From Lachnospiraceae bacterium (GTDB lineage: Bacteria > Bacillota > Clostridia > Lachnospirales > Lachnospiraceae), in the NCBI GenBank assembly GCA_024693455.1, contig JAILKW010000156.1, forward strand, positions 1-42,938: 42,938 bases of DNA, in the 5' to 3' direction. The stretch's first letter is position 1. Every line of letters starts with the position of its first letter. A model generated the notes under the pieces. That model was not told where the DNA came from, did no database searches, and was given only the letters and a program-made list of their open reading frames with translations. The position numbers were made by a program, and so were the translations under genes. This document shows positions 18,568 to 28,550 of this stretch, piece by piece.

Positions 18568-18637
18568 TATAATGAATTCCAAAACGGATTTTTCATTGAA
18601 ACACCATTATCCCTCCGCTTCGGCGGAGGGATTTTTT
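18568..18637 (+). ncRNA. Possible short orphan transcript: extended -10 promoter then intrinsic terminator within ~60 nt
   Basis: TTGCTATAAT (TATAAT 18568-18573) and CCCTCCGC-TTCG-GCGGAGGG-ATTTTTT (18611-18637); no ORF between. Confidence 0.4.
18611..18637 (+). terminator. Intrinsic terminator with UUCG tetraloop
   Basis: CCCTCCGC TTCG GCGGAGGG ATTTTTT. Confidence 0.85.
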
Positions 18638-18756
18638 GGTCAAATTAAAATTCATCGTTTATGCGAGGATAATCAGAGAATTAAATTGACCACCTCGTTA
18701 GATTTCTGATAAAATGAATTGATATTGTCTATTTTTATCAGATCGGAGAATGCATA

Positions 18757-19581
18757 ATGAAGAATGGATTCGTATTTATTGATGACGATAACAGGGAAGA
18801 TTTTTACAGCGTATTCCCTGAAGATATAGAACTGGGCAGAAACAGGGTTGCCATTGCCTGCGTAGATGAGTTGGGAAGAATACTTGGCGCAGTATCCTAT
18901 GTTTTTATCAATTATCAGTATGATATTGACTGGATATTTGTGCCAAAGGATATGCGTGGACGGGGGATAGGAAAGTCTCTTTTGGAGATGGTGCTTTTGG
19001 TGCTTGATGAGACGGATGATTATTTCCCGATCTCTGCAAGATTTGAGTTTTCACCGCAAAACGCACAGGTATATTCTCTTTTTATATCCTGTGAAAAGTT
19101 TTACACAACATATTCTCATGACAGATATTATATCAGCGCAGGGGATTTGGCTAAGGCATCCGTTATTCACAAAAGGACGGACGGAAAACTATCAATAAGA
19201 GGTTTTTTTGAACTGCCTATGCTGGAGCAAAGAAGGATACTTGATTTTCTTTCCGCGAATGAAGAATATACTGTAGAGGATTATGAGAAGTGGAAAGAAG
19301 CCTGTGTTCCCGAACTTTGTCTTGGCATTTATTCTGACGGAGAATTGGCTGATCTTATCTTTGTTCAAAAAGGAAATATAAACGGCCTTGAGCTGGCATT
19401 TTTATACAGTAAATTTCCGGCAGGACTTTTTGAACTTCTTTCAAATGCCGTTGAGGAAAAGGAAAGGCTGTTTCCGGATGCCGATCTTACCTTTGAAACT
19501 GTTAACGAAGAGGCTGCGAGGATCGCAAACCGGGTATTTCCAAGATCAAAACCGGTGCCTGTTTATGAGGCGGTAAGTTAA
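18757..19581 (+). CDS. GNAT-family acetyltransferase, two-domain type
   Basis: 'VPKDMRGRGIGKSLLEMVLL' acetyl-CoA-binding motif; C-terminal half looks like a degenerate second GNAT-type domain. Confidence 0.75.
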   Translation: MKNGFVFIDDDNREDFYSVFPEDIELGRNRVAIACVDELGRILGAVSYVFINYQYDIDWIFVPKDMRGRGIGKSLLEMVLLVLDETDDYFPISARFEFSPQNAQVYSLFISCEKFYTTYSHDRYYISAGDLAKASVIHKRTDGKLSIRGFFELPMLEQRRILDFLSANEEYTVEDYEKWKEACVPELCLGIYSDGELADLIFVQKGNINGLELAFLYSKFPAGLFELLSNAVEEKERLFPDADLTFETVNEEAARIANRVFPRSKPVPVYEAVS

Positions 19582-19635
19582 TTGTTTTGCGAGCGAGTCT
19601 TGACTTTTTAAATAAAACGGAAAGGGAAAAATATT

Positions 19636-22600
19636 ATGGGAAATTACGAAAAATATAAGGAAATGCATAGGGAGCAGAATTTAGACGCATTTAGAACAGA
19701 AGAAAGGGAAAAAAGGCTTCCGGGTGAGGATGATGCGCTGTATAAGTATGATGCCGGACAACTTATGGATCATTATGCGGAGCGTAACGCGGAAAATAGT
19801 GAAGAGGATTTTAAGATAAGGACCCGGAAGTATTTTGAAGACAGTGAGCTTGCTATGGCAAAAAAAGACCGTTATCTTGAAACGGCCAATGACAGAGAAG
19901 CGCTTAATGCCTATTCGGAAAACTACCGTAATCATCGTGCGAGCAAAAGACGCAGCAGTTATATGGATGCTTCCTATGCTTACGAACGTATGAGTCAGGA
20001 GATGGATAATGCTAAAAATATGGAGTTTGCCAATAATTATGAACTCTATAAGCAGCGTGAGCTTATCATGAAGCATCGTATCAAGGCAAAGGAGTATACG
20101 GCCAAAGCAGCTTCAAAAAACTCTACACAGGAAAAATATTTAAAAGTCAGAGGAAGATTATCCTGCTACATGCTTCTTAAAGATCAGCTCGATCATTTCA
20201 TTGATAAAGAAGAAGATGAAAGCATTAAAAGAAAGTTAAAGAAAAAACTTACATCCATCGAAAAGAATATAGAGACATGCAAAAACGATCTTAAAAAAGA
20301 TACACCGAGTGTGCAGGATGCATGGATAGAAGAGTGGAGTTTAGAAGGTAAAAGGGAGATCGAAAGCGTAGGGGAACAATGCGCAAGATCTAATGAAATA
20401 TTCAGAACCAATGAGAAAAGCGTAAAGTTATATAACAAGATCAATAACTTACAAAATCAGGCAGGCAAACAGAATTCCGGCTGGCCGGGGCATATATTTC
20501 TGACTGACAAGCATGGAGCGCCTTTAAATGCTGCTGAAAATAAATATGCGGAAATAAATGACAGAGTAGTTATAACAGAATATGGGGATGAGATAGATGA
20601 GCGCATAGAGCTTGAAAATAGTGGGATTACGCGGTTTAGAAATTATGAGCTTCCCACTGCAAAGGACATTAGATCCAATGGAGTAGTTGCGTATTTTAAT
20701 AAGGATATCCGTGGTTTTTATGAAATGACAAAAAAGGCCCTTGTCTATTACGAAGGTAAGATTTCGGATAAAACAGATCCCATCGGAGCACTGTTTAAAA
20801 GGACGCCCGATCTTATGTCAAAGCTTAAATATCTCCGCGCGGTAAATGATTATTTGGATTATGAACTTAGGGCGGATTATTATATTCGATACAATGAGGG
20901 GAAGTATGAGCCGGATTCCGATGTAAAATACAAGTTTTACCGCGACGAATCAGGTAAACTCAAAAGAAACGAGGCGTATAAATCAAATGAGAGGGAAAGT
21001 AAACTTTTAGCGGAGATAGAAAAGACTTTTGCCGCATATAATAAGGACATTACTAATGCGAAGGCTCATTTCAGAAAGGCTGAGATAGAAAGTCTGGATC
21101 CTGTTGTTGTTGAAAATAAAGCTGTAGATGAAGAAAATATTCAAAATGAAGTTATCCGACAGGATATAGTTGAGAATCTGGCAAATCAAAAGGAAGAGGA
21201 TAATAAGAAAGACGAAGAAGAAATAGCACGAGAGATCAACGAAGAAAATGAAATTCAAATAGATAACGAAGAGGAATTTGGTAAGCTAAAGGAAAACAAT
21301 CAGCGCTTTGGAAAGAAAGGATATTTGATCCTTGAAAAGTGCAGGAAGGCAAAGCCTGTTTACAATAAGGAACTGACGACGAATCTTCAGCTTGCAAAGA
21401 CATTAGGATTAATAACGGACGATATCCGTTCCGGAGTGGTGGAGGCCTTTCTTTTTAATGTAAAGCTTGATGAGAATGGGCAACCACTTAACGCAGAGGA
21501 AAAGATTAAAGCATTTAAGAATAAAAAATGGATCAAAGCCTGGACCTATGAAAACGAGGATGTGAGAAAGGAATTTATTTCAGAAGAACTTCCAAGGCTT
21601 TTCAAAGGATTTGATTTTCCCGCTCCTTTGGTTAATGCAAAAAAACCGGGAGAATTCGAAGAATGGATTGATAATATTATAAATACGGATCTCGAAGGTT
21701 ATCTTGATATGAATCGCAGACTCGCAGCCTTAAATAAGGCATATTCAACAGATGACGATGTGAAGTCATACATCAATGAGAATCCTGAATTTAAGATGCA
21801 GCTTAAGCTAAACACGGATCTTTTTAAGATCGTTCAAACATATTTGGACAGACGCTATGCGATAAAAGTTGAAGCAGATAAGGATTCGGGCGTATCTGAA
21901 AACAAAAACGCCGCTTTGCTTTCAGCGTCTTACGGTCAGGCGTATACGGATTACACGAAAGACTACAACGACCTTAAAGAATATCAAAACAACAGTAAAT
22001 TTCCAAAACTTAGCAAGGAAGAAGCAAAAGAATACGAAACCATGCGTGTCGGCTATCCGGATTTTTCGCTTTCGTCTTATCATAAGTTTAAAGACAACCG
22101 TGATGCGTCAAACATGTTTAATTGTGAAAAATACAAAAAATTGTATACAAAGATCAGAAAAAAATTAAAATTTAATACTGCAGAGTCATTTCAGCGTGAT
22201 TTCGGCGCAGGTATGAGACCTGTTAATTTTAATAAAAAATGGAAACCCATAACAGAGCAGGATAAAAAGAATGACAAGTGGAATATGGACTGGTTAAACG
22301 CATGGGCTAAGATTAATGTGAAAAACCCTGATTATAGTGAGGTAGAAAAAATGGCAGCGGAGGAACTGCCTAAGATCTTTGAGATGTATCCGGTGCCCAT
22401 GTTCCAAAAGGAGGAACTTGAGGATAAAGATCTGTTTAAGGATCGCATGGATGCATGGTGTGAGAAACTCATTAAAGACCCTTATACTTTTAGGTTATTT
22501 CTTCTAAAGCAACTTAGTATGGATAATTTAGAGAGGAATCATCCGAAATTTAGAGAATATCATTCAAAAAAACCGTTGGTGTCAGCGAAATCACAATTGT

Positions 22601-23598
22601 ATGCAGAGATATCGTTATATTACAAAGTATATTTCGCAGAGCATTACGGGTTAGACGCTCACAATAATATGAAGCCTGTAAATAAAAATACATCGCAATA
22701 TACAAACGGATATCAACCCTTGAAGGATGAGATAAACGGTAATTATTTGAAGGAGACTTTTGCTCCGTCATACAATAAGTACAGGTCTGTCAAAGTTCAA
22801 AATGTAAAGTCGTTACCCAAGGATGAGACTCTTAATTTTGAAACCTTAAAGAACGCAAGCAATAGATTTACGGAAAAGTCATATGAGATTTACAAGGGTG
22901 TCATTGTGAACTCAAAAAGAAAATTTAATCCTAAAATAAATGAGATTTTCTTTAAGGTGTTTGATAAATTTGGTGACAGAAAAAGTATAATTGTTGACTC
23001 GACAAGGTCAGTGTTTGGTATGTTAAGGGGTGTTAATTACGATGATAATTGGAATCCGCTTACGGAGGAGGACGCAAAAAGAGAAGAGTGGAATATAAAA
23101 TGGCTTAACTCATGGCTGGAGGAAGATACCAAAAATCGTGATGAGCTTATGAAAGAATATATGGATAATTATTTGTTTGAGTCCATAAACATTCCGGAAT
23201 TAACTGACGAACAGATCAAGGATGCGGATAAGTTAACGGAAGTGCTTAATTCCTTCGCCGAGGAATGGCTTTTTAGCAAGGATCAGGCAAAGTTTAACAT
23301 TGGCAGTTTTGATCTGGGATATAATTTTTTAAATAAGGAAAGTGAAGAATTCCGAAAATATATCAAAGAAAACCCCTTGATCATGGCAAAGCAGGATTTT
23401 GTTTCAAATCTGATACAATATTCGGGCTTTTACAGTGCAAAAAAATATTCTTTTAACTCTAACGAAAGTCAATTGATCACATACACAGAAAAAAAGGCGA
23501 ATAGTATGGATGAAGAGTATGATCGGGTGCTGGATGCTTTAAAGATTCGGGTTTTGGATTCATATCAGGAATTAAAGGGGCTCTCTAAAAAGTCATAA
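19636..23598 (+). CDS. 1320-aa uncharacterised charged protein with three diverged ~190-aa C-terminal repeats
   Basis: Single long ORF; repeats share 'W.PLTEEDxKxxxWNxxWLNAW' and '...EELP.IFE...' patterns; no recognisable family. Confidence 0.85.
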   Translation: MGNYEKYKEMHREQNLDAFRTEEREKRLPGEDDALYKYDAGQLMDHYAERNAENSEEDFKIRTRKYFEDSELAMAKKDRYLETANDREALNAYSENYRNHRASKRRSSYMDASYAYERMSQEMDNAKNMEFANNYELYKQRELIMKHRIKAKEYTAKAASKNSTQEKYLKVRGRLSCYMLLKDQLDHFIDKEEDESIKRKLKKKLTSIEKNIETCKNDLKKDTPSVQDAWIEEWSLEGKREIESVGEQCARSNEIFRTNEKSVKLYNKINNLQNQAGKQNSGWPGHIFLTDKHGAPLNAAENKYAEINDRVVITEYGDEIDERIELENSGITRFRNYELPTAKDIRSNGVVAYFNKDIRGFYEMTKKALVYYEGKISDKTDPIGALFKRTPDLMSKLKYLRAVNDYLDYELRADYYIRYNEGKYEPDSDVKYKFYRDESGKLKRNEAYKSNERESKLLAEIEKTFAAYNKDITNAKAHFRKAEIESLDPVVVENKAVDEENIQNEVIRQDIVENLANQKEEDNKKDEEEIAREINEENEIQIDNEEEFGKLKENNQRFGKKGYLILEKCRKAKPVYNKELTTNLQLAKTLGLITDDIRSGVVEAFLFNVKLDENGQPLNAEEKIKAFKNKKWIKAWTYENEDVRKEFISEELPRLFKGFDFPAPLVNAKKPGEFEEWIDNIINTDLEGYLDMNRRLAALNKAYSTDDDVKSYINENPEFKMQLKLNTDLFKIVQTYLDRRYAIKVEADKDSGVSENKNAALLSASYGQAYTDYTKDYNDLKEYQNNSKFPKLSKEEAKEYETMRVGYPDFSLSSYHKFKDNRDASNMFNCEKYKKLYTKIRKKLKFNTAESFQRDFGAGMRPVNFNKKWKPITEQDKKNDKWNMDWLNAWAKINVKNPDYSEVEKMAAEELPKIFEMYPVPMFQKEELEDKDLFKDRMDAWCEKLIKDPYTFRLFLLKQLSMDNLERNHPKFREYHSKKPLVSAKSQLYAEISLYYKVYFAEHYGLDAHNNMKPVNKNTSQYTNGYQPLKDEINGNYLKETFAPSYNKYRSVKVQNVKSLPKDETLNFETLKNASNRFTEKSYEIYKGVIVNSKRKFNPKINEIFFKVFDKFGDRKSIIVDSTRSVFGMLRGVNYDDNWNPLTEEDAKREEWNIKWLNSWLEEDTKNRDELMKEYMDNYLFESINIPELTDEQIKDADKLTEVLNSFAEEWLFSKDQAKFNIGSFDLGYNFLNKESEEFRKYIKENPLIMAKQDFVSNLIQYSGFYSAKKYSFNSNESQLITYTEKKANSMDEEYDRVLDALKIRVLDSYQELKGLSKKS

Positions 23599-23614
23599 AG
23601 AAAGGAAATAGTTG

Positions 23615-25234
23615 ATGGAAAGTCGCAAACCGACCCGAAAGAAAAAAACCAAAAAACTCTCAAGACAGGTTGGATTTATAAATCTGATCATGACCTCTGT
23701 TGTTGTGATGCTGTTTTGCTTTGTCGGGTATGCGGTTCACGCTGCGGGAAATGCTTTTATATTTATAGAGCAATGCGGTAAAATCCTTGAAGCAGGTATC
23801 AGTGACGATACTCTGCTGCATAAAAAAGAAATAAGCCGTTACCTGGAATTGTATGAAAAAGAAGGATCCGCTGCGGGCGATTCAAAGGAATATAAATCAA
23901 TTCTGGCAGGACTTGAATATCTAAAAAAAGCAGGTGGTTTTTCGAATGCAAGCCTTATCTATTGCAAGGACAAAACGGCTTACAGCGTGATTGATACTGC
24001 AGTTGGACCGGAAGGGATAGGAAGAACCGATATACCGAGGAATACGGATATAACTACTGCGACCGGACTAAACGATGAGATATTTTACTTATATGTCCGG
24101 GACAACATCAGATATATGGCGAGTGAAAAGGTGATAGTCGAGTCCGGGAATGGACCATGTTATCTTTCTTTGGAACTGAATTTCGAAGATGTGGCAGAGA
24201 AAAGAACCTGGTTTGTATTAAACTCCATCGGTGCCTTTCTTATAATAGGTTTTGTTATAGGCTTGATCAATTACCGGTATCTTCGAAGGGTGGCTTCAAA
24301 ACCGCTGGGGATTCTTACAGAAGCAGCAAGAAACTTTGCAAAATCGGGTGGATATACCAGAGAGGATATTATTGATGTTAATATTAAAAGCAATAATGAG
24401 ATAGGAGTGCTTTATAATGAGTTCCGCAGCATGGAAGGCCGTATAGTAGACTATACGGAAGAGATAACGTCAATTACGGCAGAGAAAGAGCACCTGTTGG
24501 GACAGCTGGATATCGCGGTACGTCTGAAACTTAATCTCATGCCCAATGTTTATCCGGCATTTCCCGAAGAAGAAAGTTTCGATCTTTATGTCGATATGCT
24601 TCCGATAGAAAAGATCGGTGGGGATTTTTACGATTTCTTCAGGCTTGACAGAGATCATATCGCAATTGTTATTGCTGATATATTTGACGGAGGAAGTGCG
24701 TCGGCGCTTTTTATGGTTGCATTTAAAAATGTACTCACTCAGTTTGCGGGTTATGGACTTACTCCCGAGAAAACAATATCGGCTGTTAGTAACAGACTTT
24801 ACAGGGACAATATTGACAATCTGACATTATCTGCATGGTACGGAGTATATGAGATCAGCAGCGGACAAATAATTGCGGTAAGTGCCGGACACGAAGAACC
24901 TTTGGTGATCGGAGAAAAAGGTATCAGAGAAACAGGCGAAGGAGGAATAGGTTGGGTTATCGGAATGGCAGAAGATATAGAATATGAAAGCTATTCCTTT
25001 ACTCTTGAAAAAGGAGAGGCACTGTTCCTTTATACGGATGGCGTGACCGAAGCGGAAAATCCGGACGGAGAAGAATTCGGAATAGACAGATTGACCGGGT
25101 CAATTAAAATTAAAGACAGCGCGGTGGAGATAGTTTCCGGAGCACAAAAGGCGATGACTGAGTTTGAAGGCGGTTCGGCTCCGAAGGATGATTCGACCAT
25201 GCTTTGCCTCCTAAGGCGAAGGGAGGTGGAATAA
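23615..25234 (+). CDS. Membrane-anchored SpoIIE/RsbU-type PP2C phosphatase with HAMP-like linker
   Basis: Two TMs, HAMP-like region, 'GQLDIAVRLKLNLMP', 'EKIGGDFYDFF', 'IADIFDGGSASALFM', 'LYTDGVTEAEN', 'PKDDSTMLCLLR'. Confidence 0.9.
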   Translation: MESRKPTRKKKTKKLSRQVGFINLIMTSVVVMLFCFVGYAVHAAGNAFIFIEQCGKILEAGISDDTLLHKKEISRYLELYEKEGSAAGDSKEYKSILAGLEYLKKAGGFSNASLIYCKDKTAYSVIDTAVGPEGIGRTDIPRNTDITTATGLNDEIFYLYVRDNIRYMASEKVIVESGNGPCYLSLELNFEDVAEKRTWFVLNSIGAFLIIGFVIGLINYRYLRRVASKPLGILTEAARNFAKSGGYTREDIIDVNIKSNNEIGVLYNEFRSMEGRIVDYTEEITSITAEKEHLLGQLDIAVRLKLNLMPNVYPAFPEEESFDLYVDMLPIEKIGGDFYDFFRLDRDHIAIVIADIFDGGSASALFMVAFKNVLTQFAGYGLTPEKTISAVSNRLYRDNIDNLTLSAWYGVYEISSGQIIAVSAGHEEPLVIGEKGIRETGEGGIGWVIGMAEDIEYESYSFTLEKGEALFLYTDGVTEAENPDGEEFGIDRLTGSIKIKDSAVEIVSGAQKAMTEFEGGSAPKDDSTMLCLLRRREVE

Positions 25235-25235
25235 T

Positions 25236-26153
25236 ATGTTTAATGTGACTTATGATAAAGATTCACTTGTAAGATTGGAAGATGAAGTCGGATCTGCAGT
25301 TACGATTCAATATGAGAACGAAATCGGACATATTATTTCCATAAACGTTCCCCGGGAGGAGAGGGAAAAAGGAAGAGGAGAAGCTCTTCTTGACGCGACG
25401 GAACAGCTTGCTTACAATTACGGTTTGAAAATTCTTGAATCTGATTACATAGTAGAGCATAGTGCTCTTAATGCTCTTTTTAAGAAAAGAAATTTTGAAC
25501 TGGATGAGGGAGTGCCTGTTTTGGCAGTTAATTTGGAGAATCTGTTAAAATCCAAAGCAGTAAAAAAGACACTTAGAAATCAACTCCCGGATCTGGAATT
25601 TATTACACTTGAAGAAATGTTCATGTCTCAATACGACGTGATGATCGAGATCCTGCGGCGTTTTGATATCAGGCTTGACAGTGTAGATATGAACAATCTT
25701 GTACAGAATATAAGCGGAGTTGTCTTTGACAGAGACAAGAAACTCAAGTCTTTGGTCTTATGCTCCGAAAGTGGTTTTGATCTACACGTTGATATTTTAT
25801 TCGGGGTCATGAAAAACGGGCCTCAGTATGTACTTGCTGCTCTTCAGGGGATGCTATTGAATTTAGTTCGTAACGGCGGGGCAGAGAACTATACCAACCT
25901 GTCCATGATCGCTGCCAATAAGTTCACGGAGACTTTGCTTGTCAGAGTGTTGGACAAAGATTATGAGATCGAAAAAAGAGGGTCTTCAATGCATGCAAGA
26001 AAAGAACTTACCGGTGAGAACGGACTCGAAATAAGTTCCGATGCATTTGGAGATAAGCAATATGACTGGCATGATGAACTTGAAGAATATCCTCTTCAGG
26101 GTAACGCGGGGTGGAAGATAGCATGGCAGAGAGAAAGAGAACAAAATATATAG
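25236..26153 (+). CDS. Double GNAT-like protein
   Basis: 'INVPREEREKGRGEALLDATEQLAYNYGLKILESDYIVEHSALNALFKKRNFE' GNAT-like N-half; begins 1 nt after the phosphatase stop. Confidence 0.6.
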   Translation: MFNVTYDKDSLVRLEDEVGSAVTIQYENEIGHIISINVPREEREKGRGEALLDATEQLAYNYGLKILESDYIVEHSALNALFKKRNFELDEGVPVLAVNLENLLKSKAVKKTLRNQLPDLEFITLEEMFMSQYDVMIEILRRFDIRLDSVDMNNLVQNISGVVFDRDKKLKSLVLCSESGFDLHVDILFGVMKNGPQYVLAALQGMLLNLVRNGGAENYTNLSMIAANKFTETLLVRVLDKDYEIEKRGSSMHARKELTGENGLEISSDAFGDKQYDWHDELEEYPLQGNAGWKIAWQREREQNI

Positions 26154-26165
26154 GATGACGAGCTT

Positions 26166-26639
26166 ATGAAAAATGTAAGAAGAGCAAAGAATACCGATAT
26201 AGAAAGAATACTTGAGCTTCTTGTTGAGGTGGATATGGTTCATCACAATGGTCGCCCGGATATTTTTAAAGGTCCGGCGACCAAGTATAATGCAAAAGAA
26301 CTTTCCGAAATTATAAAAAATGATGATACACCGGTGTTCGTTTGTGTAGATGAAAATGATCATATTATGGGCCATGCTTTTTGCATCCATAAACAGATTT
26401 TGGGAGATTCGGTTCTTACGGATATTAAAACACTTTATATCGATGATATCTGTGTTGCCAAAGATTCCAGAGGAAACGGAGTTGGCAGAAGTTTGTATGA
26501 GTATGTGACTCGGTATGCAAGAGATTGTGATTGCTACAACATCACCTTAAATGTCTGGTCTTGCAATCCGGGTGCCATGGCTTTTTACGAGTCTATGGGT
26601 CTTAAACCTCAGAAGGTGGGGATGGAGATGCTCTTATAA
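26166..26639 (+). CDS. GNAT-family N-acetyltransferase
   Basis: 'IDDICVAKDSRGNGVGRSLYEYVTRYAR...LNVWSCNPGAMAFYESMGL'. Confidence 0.9.
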   Translation: MKNVRRAKNTDIERILELLVEVDMVHHNGRPDIFKGPATKYNAKELSEIIKNDDTPVFVCVDENDHIMGHAFCIHKQILGDSVLTDIKTLYIDDICVAKDSRGNGVGRSLYEYVTRYARDCDCYNITLNVWSCNPGAMAFYESMGLKPQKVGMEMLL

Positions 26640-26726
26640 AAATTGTGTCAAGACAGTTTTTTAAAATTCTTTTTCTTGATAGTAGGGCATGGCACTGATA
26701 TAATAAAATAAGATTTTGGGGGAAAT

Positions 26727-27806
26727 ATGGAAGTACTTGAAAAGGAATTTCGAGAAGCCCTTTTCAAATTTTTCCCGGTTCTTATTATAGGGGAATTGAT
26801 AGTTGATACGGGATTTTATATTCTGTATATTTTTACGGGGTTCTCGGTTTTAGATATATACACATATCCGATAAAGAGGATATTAATTCCTCTTGCCTTT
26901 AATATCCTGATATATTTGATATCAAGGTGGATCATAAGATCGCCGCGTATGGCGGAAAAAAGAAAGACATATGCAGTGGCTTTCGGATTTACCGGAATAT
27001 GCGGAGTTATGTCAGTGTTTCACAGTTTTTTTACACCCATGTGGTGTGTTCCGGCATTGGCAGCCTTTTTGATATCGGCTTTTCATGACAGGCTTTTGCA
27101 GAGAAAGCTTTTGTTTACGGATATTATTATTATTTTTTTATCATATGCGTATGTTTTGACCGAGAGACCGGAAAGCAGGTTTGAGTTTACCGAGAGCCTT
27201 GTTATTGTAACTGCGATCACTGTAGGGGCGTATTTTATGATCCTGCAGCTTGATGTTTTCAATAATAAGGTAGTTGCCCTTACCAAGGTTTTGGGTGAAC
27301 GGGAAGCCAAATATGAAAAAGAACTATGTTTTGATCACCTTACGGGAGTTGCAAGCAGAATGCAGCTTTTTAAAGAAGGGGACAGGAGGGTGATGAGACA
27401 TTCCGTGGATAATCCTGTTTCCGTTGCTATCATTGATATAGATAATTTTAAATCGATCAATGATACCTATGGACATGAAAAGGGAGATGTGGTCTTAAAA
27501 AGACTTGGAAGTATTCTTCAGGATTATATGGCTGCCGATATTACCATAGGCAGATTCGGAGGAGAGGAGTTTGTCTTCGTGCTCGAAGGCGGATCCTCTG
27601 CCATACATAAAGAGGTTATTGAAGAAATAAGACTCCAGTTCATGGCCGAAAAGTATGATTTTAAAGAAGAACCCATAACTTTCTCCGCAGGTCTTGTCGG
27701 CTGTGGGGAGAAAGAGACATTTAAATCTACCTTAAACAGAGCAGATCAATGTCTTTATATGGCCAAAAAGCAAGGGAAAAACCGGGTGATCCAGAATGCA
27801 TGCTAA
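26727..27806 (+). CDS. Membrane diguanylate cyclase (GGDEF/GGEEF)
   Basis: Several TM helices then 'DHLTGVASR', 'IDIDNFKSINDTYGHEKGD', 'GRFGGEEFVFVL'. Confidence 0.93.
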   Translation: MEVLEKEFREALFKFFPVLIIGELIVDTGFYILYIFTGFSVLDIYTYPIKRILIPLAFNILIYLISRWIIRSPRMAEKRKTYAVAFGFTGICGVMSVFHSFFTPMWCVPALAAFLISAFHDRLLQRKLLFTDIIIIFLSYAYVLTERPESRFEFTESLVIVTAITVGAYFMILQLDVFNNKVVALTKVLGEREAKYEKELCFDHLTGVASRMQLFKEGDRRVMRHSVDNPVSVAIIDIDNFKSINDTYGHEKGDVVLKRLGSILQDYMAADITIGRFGGEEFVFVLEGGSSAIHKEVIEEIRLQFMAEKYDFKEEPITFSAGLVGCGEKETFKSTLNRADQCLYMAKKQGKNRVIQNAC

Positions 27807-27836
27807 GCAAGATTTATTTAGATAGGAGATTTAGTA

Positions 27837-28439
27837 ATGGATATTGTATGTTTGGATCTTGAAGGTGTACTTGTTCCGGAGATTTGGATCGCTTTTTCAG
27901 AAGAGAGCGGTATTCCGGAACTGAGAAAGACTACCCGTGATGAACCTGATTACGATAAGCTTATGAAGTACAGGATTTCCATATTAAAAGAACATGGGCT
28001 GGGATTAAAAGAGATTCAGGATACTATCGGAAAGATAGATCCGCTCCCCGGCGCAAAAGAGTTTATGGATAAGCTTCGTGATACGACTCAGGTGATCATT
28101 CTTTCCGATACTTTTGAGCAGTTCGCAAAGCCTCTTATGAAAAAACTTGGAATGCCCACGATATTTTGCAACACTCTTGAGGTTGCTGATGATGGGATGA
28201 TAACGGGTTATAAGATGCGTTGCAAGGATTCAAAGAAGACCACGGTGGCTCACCTTCAGGCAATGGGCTTTGATACCATAGCATCAGGGGACAGTTTTAA
28301 TGATCTTGGTATGATAATGAATTCAAAAGCGGGATTTTTATTCCGTTCAACCGAACAGATCAAAAAAGATTATCCGCAGTATCCGGCTTATGAGACATAT
28401 GACGAGCTTTATGACGCGATAGTGGGCGCATTAGGCTAA
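27837..28439 (+). CDS. thrH: Bifunctional phosphoserine phosphatase/homoserine phosphotransferase
   Basis: 'MDIVCLDLEGVLVPEIW', 'ILSDTFEQFAKPLMKKLGMPTIFCN', 'ASGDSFNDLGMI'. Confidence 0.88.
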   Translation: MDIVCLDLEGVLVPEIWIAFSEESGIPELRKTTRDEPDYDKLMKYRISILKEHGLGLKEIQDTIGKIDPLPGAKEFMDKLRDTTQVIILSDTFEQFAKPLMKKLGMPTIFCNTLEVADDGMITGYKMRCKDSKKTTVAHLQAMGFDTIASGDSFNDLGMIMNSKAGFLFRSTEQIKKDYPQYPAYETYDELYDAIVGALG

Positions 28440-28453
28440 AGAGAAATTCACTT

Positions 28454-28524
28454 TTATCCGATATAAACGTTAAGGATAAGTATACGATGCACCGTATAAT
28501 TATTTGGTCAAAAGGAGTTGACCA
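28454..28524 (+). promoter_or_regulatory. Three consecutive perfect hairpins upstream of the 28551 gene
   Basis: TTATCC/GGATAA (28454/28474), TATACG/CGTATA (28481/28493), TGGTCAA/TTGACCA (28505/28518). Confidence 0.45.
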
Positions 28525-28550
28525 CACCATACTTACAAGGAGGTATATCT

